DNA of 64,000 bases from JADHMP01 sp016779985 (GCA_016779985.1 JADHMP010000002.1:1-64000); one strand, 5' to 3'; shown: positions 1 through 8,411, counted from the first letter of the stretch. The notes: generated by a model from the letters alone, not told the origin. Numbers and translations: made by a program.

Positions 1-186
1 TTTAATTTTGGAGTAGGGGGTCTAATTTCAGAGTTTTAGGTTGGGATTTTTTGGGAAAAACTGACAGTATTTACTGACAGATTTTAGTCATTTTATTGTC
101 AATTTAGTGTCAGTTTCTATATATTTAATGATTATTAATAGTCAGTAGGGTTAGTATAATTTCCCCTGTATGATTGGCTAAGCCCA
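1..186. other. Non-coding left edge, no gene seen
   Basis: No credible reading frame is visible on either strand between the left edge and the tRNA terminator. The stretch is AT-rich and contains several CTGACA/TGTCAG words, including an inverted pair AAACTGACA (58-66) and TGTCAGTTT (108-116) about 41 bases apart. I cannot assign a role to them; they may be an intergenic spacer or the remains of something lying outside the window. Confidence 0.5.
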
Positions 187-217
187 ATAAAAAAAGGCCT
201 TCAGATGAAGACCTTTA
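187..217 (-). terminator. Rho-independent terminator after tRNA-Met
   Basis: Read on the minus strand, AAAGGTCTTC pairs with GAAGGCCTTT (one T-G wobble) around a four-base loop and runs directly into a run of T. The stem arms are at 193-202 and 207-216. It starts a few bases past the 3' end of the tRNA, so it most likely ends that transcript. Confidence 0.75.
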
Positions 218-220
218 TAG

Positions 221-294
221 TAGCGAGAGGGAGACTTGAACTCCCGACCTCCGGGTTATGAATCCGACGCTCTAACCGGCTGAGCTACCTCGCC
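221..294 (-). tRNA. tRNA-Met (CAT anticodon)
   Basis: The minus strand folds as a standard cloverleaf: acceptor GGCGAGG against TCTCGCT (with G-U at the first pair), D arm GCTC/GAGC, anticodon loop TTCATAA with anticodon CAT, and T arm GGGAG-TTCAAGT-CTCCC, followed by discriminator A. The 3' CCA is not encoded. CAT can be elongator Met, initiator Met or Ile2. There is no initiator-type C1/A72 mismatch or GGG/CCC anticodon stem, so elongator Met is the best call; a tRNA-Ile2 whose C34 is converted to lysidine cannot be fully excluded by eye. Confidence 0.9.
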
Positions 295-401
295 ATTGGG
301 ATGCAAATATAAAAACATAATACTGCTGATTTAAAATATTTTTAAAATAATGTTATGCCTAAACATTTTTCAATATATTGGGCTTTTCTAAGAGAATCAC
401 G

Positions 402-782
402 ATGAGTACCAAAAAACAATATACAATTGAATACGACTTTCATGCCTCCCCTCAGCTGTTGTTTCAATACCTATCAACACCTTCAGGTCTTTCAGAATGG
501 TTTGCAGATAATGTTAATTCAAGAGGAGAAGATTTTACCTTTTTGTGGGATGATTCAGAGGAAGAGGCAAAGCTACTTTCTTTAAAGGCAGACAAAACTA
601 TTCGTTTTCAGTGGAAAGAAGATCAAGATTCTTTTTTTCAATTTGAAATTGTTGTGGATGAAATCACAAAAGATGTCTCTCTATTGGTAACAGACTTTGC
701 AGAAGAAGACGAGATTGAAGAATCTCAAATGCTCTGGAATAACCTTATTGCAGACCTAAAGCAAGTGCTCGGCTCGACTTAA
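402..782 (+). CDS. START-like domain protein
   Basis: This 126-residue protein matches the START-like (AHSA1-related) family that is widespread in Bacteroidota. The hallmark stretch SPQLLFQYLSTPSGLSEWFA lies near the N terminus, and the C terminus ends in the family-typical LIADLKQVLGS. The fold is a helix-grip that binds a hydrophobic ligand; no ligand is known. I place the start at the ATG at 402, giving MSTKKQ, rather than an upstream TTG at 378, because homologues begin there. The next gene starts one base after this stop codon, so the two are probably cotranscribed. Confidence 0.85.
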   Translation: MSTKKQYTIEYDFHASPQLLFQYLSTPSGLSEWFADNVNSRGEDFTFLWDDSEEEAKLLSLKADKTIRFQWKEDQDSFFQFEIVVDEITKDVSLLVTDFAEEDEIEESQMLWNNLIADLKQVLGST

Positions 783-783
783 T

Positions 784-1626
784 ATGTCCATTGGATTCAA
801 TTGCAACGGAACTTGCACACGCTCTTTGAACGAAAGTTCACCAAGTTTACTAAAAGGCCTTTTGAACCCTATTGTTCTGGAGGAAACTGTTCGCTTTGAA
901 AAGGAAGTATTTTTGTTTTGGGAAAAGCACTATTTTAGAATGATGGCCACCCTTCGTCGGATGCGTTTTCAAATTCCGAATAGCTATACCCCAGAAAAAT
1001 TCATTTTAGAAGCCAAAAAGCTTATTGATTACCTTGGTGCTTCAAAAGGAAAAGCTTTTTTATTTCATTTTCATTTTGTGCGTGAAGAATCAAATAAGAC
1101 TACGTTTGTTATTGAATGTGAACCACTAAATTTTTTAGAATCAATTGATGATGCAACAACTTATGAGGTGGATTTATATCGTGAAAACTTTCTTAGTTCT
1201 GGTCTATTAGCCAATCAAAGCATAATAAACGCTCCAATTAGAAATATTGCAAGGACTTTTGCTATTGAAAATGGTCTGGATGATGTATTACTTCTCAATG
1301 ACCAAAAACAACTTGTGGAAGCTACAAAAGGAAGTTTATTTTTGATTCAAGAAAATAAAGTTTTAACTCCCTCATTGCAATCAGGTGCTCAAAACAGTGT
1401 TTTTCGACAAGTTTTCATTCATTTTTTGATTCTACAGCAAAATATTGAAATTGTTGAAAAAAGTATTAGCCCCTTTGAGATTCAAAACGCCAAGGAAATT
1501 TTTATTCTCGACCTAGCAACGGGGACTAAAAGTATTGGAAACTACAGGAAAACTTCTTTTGAGAGCTTACAAACTAAAAAACTCTATTTGGATTTTTTGT
1601 CTTCATCAGCATTTAATTCGAACTAG
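784..1626 (+). CDS. Class IV aminotransferase-like protein, degenerate active site
   Basis: The 280-residue protein resembles the PabC/branched-chain aminotransferase fold-type IV family: FWEKHYFRMMATLRRMRF (about 45-62), LLLNDQKQLVEATKGSLFL (about 169-187) and TPSLQSG (195-201) align with conserved family blocks. Two features are missing. The usual RGFLYGDxxFET block near the N terminus is replaced by KGLLNPIVLEETVRF (34-48 region). No Lys is visible in about residues 143-160, where the PLP lysine would be expected before the LLLND block. Many flavobacteria carry a class IV aminotransferase at this place, next to the START-like gene. Whether this copy binds PLP is doubtful; family membership is fairly clear, activity is not. 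Its 3' end overlaps yqgE by 14 bases, convergently. Confidence 0.7.
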   Translation: MSIGFNCNGTCTRSLNESSPSLLKGLLNPIVLEETVRFEKEVFLFWEKHYFRMMATLRRMRFQIPNSYTPEKFILEAKKLIDYLGASKGKAFLFHFHFVREESNKTTFVIECEPLNFLESIDDATTYEVDLYRENFLSSGLLANQSIINAPIRNIARTFAIENGLDDVLLLNDQKQLVEATKGSLFLIQENKVLTPSLQSGAQNSVFRQVFIHFLILQQNIEIVEKSISPFEIQNAKEIFILDLATGTKSIGNYRKTSFESLQTKKLYLDFLSSSAFNSN

Positions 1627-2164
1627 GATTGTCTGGAGCATTGGCCCAGATGATGTATTTCCCACCCAAAGAAATAATCTCATTGCGCCAAAGTGATTGG
1701 CTAGTTTTGGTCAATAAGTCTTTTCCATAAGTATTTTCTTTTTTATGCCATGCTTTTGAATGGAGCTCATTTTGAAGTTGATTTTTATCCCAACCGGAAT
1801 AACCGAGAAAAAAACGAATTTTATTGACCAGAGAATGGTCCTTATTGAGTAATTGAACCAAAGTATCAAAATCGCCACTCCAGTAAAAGTGTGAATCAAT
1901 GGCGATACTATTTGGGATTTGAGTTCCTAATTGGTGTATAAAAAATAAATTATCTGGCTCAACTGGTCCTCCATAGTAAAGAGGAATTTTAGCTTGAAAG
2001 CCTTCTACTACATCATTTAAAAAATAATTTAGCTCTTTATTGATTATAAAACCAAAAGCACTTTCTTGTTTGTACTCCACAATATAAATCACAGAACGAT
2101 GAAAGTGAACATCACCAATGATACTAGGTAAAGCAATGATTAAATTTCCAGGGTTCAATTCCAA
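1613..2164 (-). CDS. YqgE/AlgH family protein
   Basis: The 183-residue protein shows the YqgE/AlgH signature: GNLIIALPSIIGDVHFHRSV near the N terminus, GFIINKELN, and YYGGPVEPDNLFFIH in the middle, followed by a FLGYSGWDKNQLQNEL block. Length is normal for the family. Its function is unknown in general; AlgH-type proteins have been linked to transcriptional control in other bacteria. The start is a TTG at 2164: no in-frame ATG lies upstream, and the family N terminus begins just here. The 3' end overlaps the aminotransferase-like gene convergently by 14 bases. Confidence 0.9.
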   Translation of the reverse strand: MELNPGNLIIALPSIIGDVHFHRSVIYIVEYKQESAFGFIINKELNYFLNDVVEGFQAKIPLYYGGPVEPDNLFFIHQLGTQIPNSIAIDSHFYWSGDFDTLVQLLNKDHSLVNKIRFFLGYSGWDKNQLQNELHSKAWHKKENTYGKDLLTKTSQSLWRNEIISLGGKYIIWANAPDNPSSN

Positions 2165-2182
2165 TAGTTTGTTAGAGTAGAT

Positions 2183-2216
2183 AAAAAAAGCCCCTAATTA
2201 AGGAGCTTTTTATTTT
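2183..2216 (-). terminator. Rho-independent terminator after HU gene
   Basis: On the minus strand AAAAAGCTCCT pairs with AGGGGCTTTTT across a short AATTA-type loop and is followed by T residues. It lies 15 bases past the stop codon of the HU gene and before yqgE, so it probably separates these two leftward transcripts. Confidence 0.7.
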
Positions 2217-2230
2217 TTATTCAGTAAACC

Positions 2231-2503
2231 TTAATTCACTGATCCAGAAAGTTCGGCTCCAGCCTTAAACTTAACAACATTTTTTGCTGCAATTTTAATG
2301 GTAGCCCCTGTTTGTGGATTTCTTCCTTCTCTTGCTGCTCTTTTGGATACCGACCAGGATCCAAATCCAACTAGTGAGACTCGCCCTCCACCTTTAAGAG
2401 TAGATTGAACACCTCCTAAAAATGATTCTAATGCTTTTTTTGCTGCAGCCTTTGAAATTCCAGCGTCAGCCGCCATAGCATCAATGATTTCTGTCTTGTT
2501 CAT
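2231..2503 (-). CDS. HU-family DNA-binding protein
   Basis: The 90-residue protein is a full-length HU/IHF-type histone-like protein. The N-terminal helices (MNKTEIIDAMAADAGISKAA) are followed by VSLVGFGSWSV, and the DNA-intercalating arm shows GRNPQTGATIKIAAKNVVKFKAG. HU dimers bend and compact DNA without much sequence preference. It stands as a single gene, with its own promoter-like sequence upstream (2532-2560) and a terminator downstream, consistent with strong monocistronic expression. Confidence 0.95.
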   Translation of the reverse strand: MNKTEIIDAMAADAGISKAAAKKALESFLGGVQSTLKGGGRVSLVGFGSWSVSKRAAREGRNPQTGATIKIAAKNVVKFKAGAELSGSVN

Positions 2504-2531
2504 AATAAATTGATTTAAATTTTAATAGAAA

Positions 2532-2560
2532 CAAATTTAGATGCTTTCCGCAAAGCCAAA
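2532..2560 (-). promoter_or_regulatory. Bacteroidota-type promoter for HU gene
   Basis: Reading the minus strand, TTTG (2557-2560) is followed 17 bases later by TAAATTTG (2532-2539). This matches the Bacteroidota -33 TTTG and -7 TAnnTTTG pattern. It would give a leader of roughly 25 bases before the HU start codon at 2503. Confidence 0.5.
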
Positions 2561-2630
2561 AGAAAAACCGTGGTAAATACCCATTTTTGTTGATAAATAG
2601 TATTAATTGTTGATAATCGTGACCATTTTC

Positions 2631-3581
2631 TTACAAAACCATGGTTTGTTTTGGGAAATTATATCCATTCAATAGCTCTGCTGCTAGCATCTTTCTTTTA
2701 TTGGGCAATTGAATTTCCTCACAAATTAGATAGCCTTGCTCAGTAGAAATATAAATTTCTTTTCCTTTCACTAAAAGTCTTTTTGGTGCCACTCCATGTG
2801 CTTCAAATTTTGTGCTGGCACTAAAAATTTTAAGTTGTTGTTCTTGTCCTTTTTGGTCAATAATAGAAGTCCAAGCACCTGGGTAGGGAGACATAGCTCT
2901 TATGTGACATTCTACCTCAGATAGTTTCTCTTGCCAATTGATCCTTATCGTTTCTCTATTGAGTTTAGGTGCGGACTTCACATTCCCTGCAATTTGTTGT
3001 GGTTGAGGAAATATTTTTCCCTCATTGAGATCCGAAAGGGTTTGTTGTAAAAGTGGTCCTCCAAGTTCGGCTAATCGATCGTGTAAGCTGCCTGCTGTTT
3101 CTTTCGGATTTATGGCAATTCTTTTTTGTAGTAAAACAGCTCCAGTATCAATCTTATCATCAATTAAAAAAGTGGTGAGCCCAGTATGTTTTTCATTGTT
3201 CTTAATCACCCAATTTATTGGCGCTGCACCGCGATAATTGGGCAAAAGAGAGGCATGAAGATTAATTGTTCCTAAGCGAGATAATGACCAAACACTTTCA
3301 GGAAGCATCCTAAAGGCAACTACTACTTGAAAATCAGGAGCTAAATCTTTGATTTTAGTTACAAACGACTCTGCTTTTAAATTTTCAGGTTGTAAAACGG
3401 GGATATTATTAGCCAAAGCATATTTTTTGACTGCACTTGAATGCATTTTTTTACCTCTTCCCGAACGTTTATCTGGAGCTGTTACAACTGCCGCAACTGT
3501 GAAATTATTTTTGTGTAAATAATCCAAATTTTGAACAGCAAATGCTGGAGTCCCATAGAAAATAATTTTCATTTTATTCAT
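2631..3581 (-). CDS. fmt: Methionyl-tRNA formyltransferase
   Basis: The protein (316 residues, usual size) transfers a formyl group from 10-formyltetrahydrofolate to initiator Met-tRNA. It has the N-terminal MKIIFYGTPAFAVQNL, the catalytic-loop block LHASLLPNYRGAAPINW at about 109-125, and a C-terminal Fmt_C OB-fold domain (from about residue 210, PYPGAW motif). The first ATG (3581) overlaps the end of recQ by 8 bases; a second ATG three codons on gives the more usual MKI start. Either way translation is likely coupled to recQ. Confidence 0.95.
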   Translation of the reverse strand: MNKMKIIFYGTPAFAVQNLDYLHKNNFTVAAVVTAPDKRSGRGKKMHSSAVKKYALANNIPVLQPENLKAESFVTKIKDLAPDFQVVVAFRMLPESVWSLSRLGTINLHASLLPNYRGAAPINWVIKNNEKHTGLTTFLIDDKIDTGAVLLQKRIAINPKETAGSLHDRLAELGGPLLQQTLSDLNEGKIFPQPQQIAGNVKSAPKLNRETIRINWQEKLSEVECHIRAMSPYPGAWTSIIDQKGQEQQLKIFSASTKFEAHGVAPKRLLVKGKEIYISTEQGYLICEEIQLPNKRKMLAAELLNGYNFPKQTMVL

Positions 3582-5466
3582 GTGCTAAAAAGAAATGGTT
3601 GGTTGTCGTTTTTTCAATTTTTTCTTGCGCTAGTAGTTTTTCTAGCAGACTTGCTAACACTGAAGGTAAAATAAAAAGATTTTCTTTGATTTGGTTTAGT
3701 GATGTGGGCCCTTTTGCCAATAATGCTAATAATTTATTTTCGGCATCTTTTGTGACTTGATCAATTGGAGCACATGGTGTGGCTGAGCATTGCTTGCAGG
3801 TGGAAGACCGACTTTCGCCAAAATAATTGAGTAATTGATTACGCAAACAACGTTGCGGATGTTTTAAAAAGTTGATCATTTTTTCCAAACGCTCAAGCTT
3901 GATTTTTCTTTTTAATTTTTGATGCTTTAATAAATTAATAAGGGCGTATTGATCTTCTCTAGGGACTAAAAACTGGAGTTCTAAGTCTGCAGAACGATCA
4001 TCAAAGTCTATAACATCCATTGCCTTTAATTGATTTAGGGAAGCCTTGATTGCCTTTTCTTTGAGGTTCAGTAAACGCTCAATAGTTTTTGGATTGACAC
4101 TAATTTTATCTTGTGGAAAATGCGGATAATTTCTTAATAGTATTTCTATAAGGGTACCCAATTGACTCTGAGAATCAAAAAAGGATAGAAGCTTTGTCTC
4201 ACTGTGTGAAGATTTCAATTGCCATTGTTTTTGATAAGATGGATGGAAGTGGACTATACCATTTTGTTCGAAATCAGTAAAGCATTGCCAGGTCTTTTTC
4301 TTCCCTAATTTATACAGTGTACAAAACTGAGAAAAATTCAAATGAAATGTATTCTCAGGCAGACTCCCACTACTTATTTGAAAAAAGTTGCAAAGGTTTT
4401 TGTAAGTTTTAATATAATCCCTCTCCTCAGGCAAACTTTCAATTAGTTTAGAAGTTAGTTCTGTAATGTCATTTTTATGTAATAAAAGAAATGCTTTGGC
4501 GATTTTTCCATCACGGCCGGCTCGCCCTGTTTCTTGGTAGTATCGCTCTAAACTATCAGGTGGGGCAAAATGAACAACTAGTCTCACATCAGCTTTGTCA
4601 ATGCCCATCCCAAAGGCACTTGTGGCTACCATCACCCTTTTTCTATTTGATTGCCAATCCACAAGTCTATCTTTTTTTTCTCTTTGAGACATTCCACCAT
4701 GAAAGGCTCTTGCGCTAATTCCTTTTTGTTCTAACCATGAACTTATTTGTTCAGTTTGATAACGAGTTTCACAATATACAATGGCCGTTCCTTGAATGAA
4801 CTTAACAAGTTGAAATAAAAGGGTCCACTTGTCTTCAACTTCAACAACTTGGTAGGCAATATTTTTTCTTTCAAAAGAATCTATAATAACTTCTGGTTTT
4901 TTAAGTGTTAAGTTTTCAATAATATCATTTCTCACTTTAGCCGTTGCAGATGCAGTCAAAGCTATGGTTGGTGCATTAGGAAAGCAATCTTGAAGATGTT
5001 TTATTTTTCTATAGGCAGGTCTAAAATCAATTCCCCATTCTGAAATGCAATGGGCCTCATCAACTGCAATACAATTGACAGGGAGCATTGCTAGCTGTTC
5101 TAAAAAAGCTTCATTTTGAATGCGCTCAGGAGATAAATAGATGAATTTGTAATCTCCAAATTTTGAATTGTCTAATAATCTTCCAACATCCTCTTTATGG
5201 CTGGTGGCTGAGAAATGCATGGCTTTAATATTTCTATTTTTTAGTTGCTGGACTTGGTCTTGCATTAATGCAATTAAGGGTGATACGATAAGAGTGATAC
5301 CCTCTTGAAGTAGCCCTGGCAACTGATAACATAAAGACTTCCCCGCACCAGTTGGGAGAATAGCCAAACAATCTTTTTTTGACAACACAGTATCAATAAT
5401 CTTTTCTTGATTGGGACGAAATTGATCGTAGCCCCAGTATTTCAATAAGATCCCTTTTTTATTCAT
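3574..5466 (-). CDS. recQ: ATP-dependent DNA helicase RecQ
   Basis: The 630-residue protein is a superfamily 2 3'-5' helicase acting in recombination and replication repair. Visible motifs are Walker A PTGAGKSLCYQLP (38-50), DEAHC (136-140), SATA in motif III, and motif VI with QETGRAGRDG. The RecQ zinc-binding Cys set is at 540, 557, 560 and 565. A short winged-helix-like tail follows, but there is no HRDC domain, so this is a shorter member than E. coli RecQ in domain terms. It overlaps the upstream kinase gene by 8 bases and fmt downstream by 8, forming a three-gene leftward operon. Confidence 0.93.
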   Translation of the reverse strand: MNKKGILLKYWGYDQFRPNQEKIIDTVLSKKDCLAILPTGAGKSLCYQLPGLLQEGITLIVSPLIALMQDQVQQLKNRNIKAMHFSATSHKEDVGRLLDNSKFGDYKFIYLSPERIQNEAFLEQLAMLPVNCIAVDEAHCISEWGIDFRPAYRKIKHLQDCFPNAPTIALTASATAKVRNDIIENLTLKKPEVIIDSFERKNIAYQVVEVEDKWTLLFQLVKFIQGTAIVYCETRYQTEQISSWLEQKGISARAFHGGMSQREKKDRLVDWQSNRKRVMVATSAFGMGIDKADVRLVVHFAPPDSLERYYQETGRAGRDGKIAKAFLLLHKNDITELTSKLIESLPEERDYIKTYKNLCNFFQISSGSLPENTFHLNFSQFCTLYKLGKKKTWQCFTDFEQNGIVHFHPSYQKQWQLKSSHSETKLLSFFDSQSQLGTLIEILLRNYPHFPQDKISVNPKTIERLLNLKEKAIKASLNQLKAMDVIDFDDRSADLELQFLVPREDQYALINLLKHQKLKRKIKLERLEKMINFLKHPQRCLRNQLLNYFGESRSSTCKQCSATPCAPIDQVTKDAENKLLALLAKGPTSLNQIKENLFILPSVLASLLEKLLAQEKIEKTTTNHFFLAHE

Positions 5467-6013
5467 ACTGGCTCAACGTATTTAATAAAAATGCAATTCT
5501 GTTCTCTGGTGATTCTTTTGGAATGATATGCAACAAACCATTGAGTTCTTGATAAATATTTTTAATATGTTCAAAGTAGTTTTGAGCTTCTTCAAAAGTT
5601 TCAAGGCGTTCGGAATCTGTGTGATAAATTTCTAACCATGGCTCAAGCAAAAAAACATGTTCATATACATAAGGCTTGGCCTTTTTCTTCCAAGGGTCAC
5701 TATTTTTTCCTTGAGCTTGAAGATAGGCAATGATATCTGGAATGCCCCGGTCAAAAAACACGTATGGTTTTTTTTTTAGAAAGGGCAATTTTCTTGCAGA
5801 CTCCCATTGTTGTTTTCTACCTTCAAACAATGCTTCGCTAAAAGCATTTGGATCTTCTTTAAAGTAATTTTTGAACCCTTTATGAAACCCTTTTTTTATG
5901 ATTATTCTGCTAAACTCTTCAAAAGTTTGATAGCCATCTTCTTTTAGAAGATTTATTAATCTTGTTTTACCGCTTCCGGGTCCTCCACTAATAACAATTT
6001 TCCGATTATGCAT
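5459..6013 (-). CDS. AAA/NadR-like P-loop ATPase or kinase
   Basis: This 184-residue protein has a Walker A GGPGSGKT at residues 10-17 and a FFDRGIPDIIAYL block that resembles Walker B, with a lid-like C-terminal helical region. It fits the AAA_28/NadR-like family of small P-loop proteins, often nucleoside or cofactor kinases; the substrate is unknown. I use the ATG at 6013 rather than the TTG one codon upstream. The start codon lies in an ATGCAT palindrome shared with a possible start of the divergent DUF493 gene. A TAATTTTG on the minus strand (6049-6056) resembles a -7 box for this operon. Confidence 0.8.
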   Translation of the reverse strand: MHNRKIVISGGPGSGKTRLINLLKEDGYQTFEEFSRIIIKKGFHKGFKNYFKEDPNAFSEALFEGRKQQWESARKLPFLKKKPYVFFDRGIPDIIAYLQAQGKNSDPWKKKAKPYVYEHVFLLEPWLEIYHTDSERLETFEEAQNYFEHIKNIYQELNGLLHIIPKESPENRIAFLLNTLSQYE

Positions 6014-6355
6014 CAAATGGTTCTATTCGTAATATCTTATCTTTATAACAAAATTAGGGCATTGAAAAGAACAAAAGAAGATCCTGAAGAATTTTATTCC
6101 CGCTTCAAGATAGAATTAGAAAAGTCTCAGTCATGGCCTGGACCCTTTCTATTCAAGTTTATCTTGAAAGCGGATTCTACTCACCTTGAAAAATTGCAAA
6201 GTTTTTTTAAAGACAAAGAAGCAAAATGGAAACATAAATCGTCATCAAAAAAGAAATTTGTTAGTATTTCAGTTCATGTGGATATGGAATCGCCCGAAGA
6301 AGTGATTGCACTCTATCAAAAAGCAAATAAATTAGAGGGTGTAATTTCTCTTTAA
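6008..6355 (+). CDS. DUF493 family protein
   Basis: The C-terminal 95 residues match DUF493 (YbeD-like, ACT-like fold): EEFYSRFKIELEKSQSWPGPFLFKFI, a central FVSISVHVDMESPEEVIALYQ, and the family-typical ending LEGVISL. The role is unknown. The start is uncertain. The ATG at 6008 overlaps the start of the divergent kinase gene and adds about 18 residues without family similarity; a TTG at 6062, preceded by AGGG, would give a 97-residue protein of normal family length and leave room for a promoter. The next genes rightward are DUF4290 and murA, a conserved Bacteroidota order. Confidence 0.85.
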   Translation: MHQMVLFVISYLYNKIRALKRTKEDPEEFYSRFKIELEKSQSWPGPFLFKFILKADSTHLEKLQSFFKDKEAKWKHKSSSKKKFVSISVHVDMESPEEVIALYQKANKLEGVISL

Positions 6356-6442
6356 AGTTTTTGTCTGCAATTGCCTTTATATCGGCACTTTTGTTTATTT
6401 TGCAGACTCAATTCTACACAAAACCAAAACCAACATATTTTT

Positions 6443-7078
6443 ATGGAATCCTTGCAATACAACACCAAACGCAAGCAATTAATAATCCCCGAATATGGAA
6501 GACACATCCATATAATGGTTGAACAACTACTTGAGATTGAAGAGCGTGAAGAACGTAATAAAAAAGCAAAAGCAGTGATAGGAGTGATGGGAAATCTAAA
6601 TCCCCACTTACGCGATGTTCCAGATTTTCAACATAAATTATGGGATCAATTATTTATTATGTCTAATTTTCAGTTAGATGTTGACTGCCCTTTTGAAAAA
6701 CCTGTGGCTGAGGCCCTTGCAGCAAAACCTGGACGATTGCCTTATCCTCAAAACTATCCAAAGTACCGTTTTTATGGGAACAACATAAAAAGAATGATTG
6801 ACGTTGCCATTAGTTGGGAGCAAGGAGAATTAAAAGATGCTTTAGTATTCACCATTGCCAATCATATGAAAAAATGTTTTTTAGGGTGGAACAAAGATAC
6901 TGTTGAAGACGGTGTGATTTTATCCCATCTTTCTGAATTATCAAATGGTAAATTAGAGGTTGCCGAAACCCATTTACCACTTACCGATTCTTCAGATCTA
7001 TTAAAGTTGAAATTTAAAAACGGAAACGGCCCTAATAGCAACAATAAATCGAGAAGACACAACCGCAAACGACATTAA
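6443..7078 (+). CDS. DUF4290 domain protein
   Basis: The 211-residue protein belongs to DUF4290, a Bacteroidota family of unknown function that commonly sits just upstream of murA. Typical blocks are LIIPEYGRHIHIMVEQ near the N terminus, RNKKAKAVIGVMGNLNPHLRD, and YGNNIKRMIDVA. The C terminus is a basic, low-complexity tail rich in Asn, Arg, Lys and His (about the last 20 residues), which could bind nucleic acid or membranes. I chose the ATG at 6443, where family members begin, over an ATG-less extension upstream. The stop lies 6 bases before murA. Confidence 0.9.
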   Translation: MESLQYNTKRKQLIIPEYGRHIHIMVEQLLEIEEREERNKKAKAVIGVMGNLNPHLRDVPDFQHKLWDQLFIMSNFQLDVDCPFEKPVAEALAAKPGRLPYPQNYPKYRFYGNNIKRMIDVAISWEQGELKDALVFTIANHMKKCFLGWNKDTVEDGVILSHLSELSNGKLEVAETHLPLTDSSDLLKLKFKNGNGPNSNNKSRRHNRKRH

Positions 7079-7084
7079 ACAGCT

Positions 7085-8398
7085 ATGGGAAGTTTTGTTA
7101 TTGAAGGAGGCAATCAATTGCAAGGAACAATAATCCCTCAGGGTGCTAAAAACGAAGCTCTTCAAATTTTATGTGCCGTTTTACTTACTGATGAACCAGT
7201 TGAAATCAATAATATTCCTGACATAATTGATGTAAATAAACTCATCCAACTGCTCAAAAATCTTGGAGTCAAGGTGACTGCTTTAAAAAAAGGAAGCTTC
7301 AGATTCCATGCTGATGCTATCGATTTAAACTACCTATCATCAGACGCATTCAAAGAAGAAGGGAAAGGGCTACGAGGTTCTATTATGTTGGTAGGGCCGC
7401 TTTTGACTCGTTTTGGTCAGGGATCAATTCCAAGACCTGGTGGAGATAAAATTGGGCGTAGAAGGTTAGATACTCATTTTGAAGGATTAATTCTTTTAGG
7501 AGCTAAATTTGAATATCAAAAAGAAGATCGATTTTATGCTGTTCGTGCCAACCAGCTTGAAGGAGCTGAAATTTTATTAGACGAAGCTTCAGTCACAGGA
7601 ACCGCTAATTTAGTGATGGCTGCTATTTTAGCAAAAGGAACTACAACAATATACAATGCCGCTTGCGAGCCTTATTTGCAGCAACTCTGTGCCATGTTGA
7701 ATCGTATGGGAGCGAATATAAAAGGCATTGGATCAAATTTACTTACCATAACGGGAGTAGAGAACTTGAAGGGCACTGAGCATACTTTATTACCCGATAT
7801 GGTCGAAGTTGGAAGTTGGATTGGTTTAGCGGCCCTCACTCAAAGTGAACTCACTATAAAAAATGTACAGTGGTCTTTTTTAGGTCAGATCCCTAGGGTT
7901 TTTGAACGTCTTGGCATACGAATTGAAAAAAAAGGAGATGATCTTTTTGTGCCTGCACACCCTGATGGGTATGCGATCCAAAACTTTATTGACGGTTCAA
8001 TTCTAACAATTTCAGATGCACCATGGCCAGGGTTTACTCCAGATCTATTAAGTATTGTTCTTGTTGTAGCCACTCAGGCAAGAGGGAGCGTTCTCATACA
8101 CCAAAAAATGTTTGAGAGTAGACTGTTCTTTGTAGATAAATTGATTGACATGGGTGCCAAAATTATTCTTTGTGACCCACATCGAGCTACAGTGATTGGA
8201 CACGACTTCAAGTCCCAACTTAAAGCTGCTACTTTAACTTCACCAGATATACGAGCGGGTATTTCATTGCTTATAGCAGCCCTCTCTGCTAAGGGCACAA
8301 GTACAATTCATAATATTGAACAAATTGATCGAGGCTATGAAAATATTGTCCCTCGTCTCAAAAAGTTGGGCGCAAAAATAGAACGCATAGAGAATTGA
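7085..8398 (+). CDS. murA: UDP-N-acetylglucosamine 1-carboxyvinyltransferase
   Basis: MurA (437 residues) transfers enolpyruvate from PEP to UDP-GlcNAc, the first committed step of peptidoglycan synthesis in the cytoplasm. The EPSP-synthase fold is clear: QGAKNEALQI at the N terminus, GLRGSIMLVGPLLTRFG (about 95-111), RRRLDTHFEGL, and DMVEVGSWIGLAA. The loop that normally reads PGGC has PGGD, placing Asp121 where the catalytic/fosfomycin-binding Cys115 of E. coli sits. Such Cys-to-Asp MurA proteins are active but insensitive to fosfomycin. The gene is downstream of DUF4290, as usual in this phylum. Confidence 0.96.
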   Translation: MGSFVIEGGNQLQGTIIPQGAKNEALQILCAVLLTDEPVEINNIPDIIDVNKLIQLLKNLGVKVTALKKGSFRFHADAIDLNYLSSDAFKEEGKGLRGSIMLVGPLLTRFGQGSIPRPGGDKIGRRRLDTHFEGLILLGAKFEYQKEDRFYAVRANQLEGAEILLDEASVTGTANLVMAAILAKGTTTIYNAACEPYLQQLCAMLNRMGANIKGIGSNLLTITGVENLKGTEHTLLPDMVEVGSWIGLAALTQSELTIKNVQWSFLGQIPRVFERLGIRIEKKGDDLFVPAHPDGYAIQNFIDGSILTISDAPWPGFTPDLLSIVLVVATQARGSVLIHQKMFESRLFFVDKLIDMGAKIILCDPHRATVIGHDFKSQLKAATLTSPDIRAGISLLIAALSAKGTSTIHNIEQIDRGYENIVPRLKKLGAKIERIEN

Positions 8399-8411
8399 AA
8401 TTATTAATATA

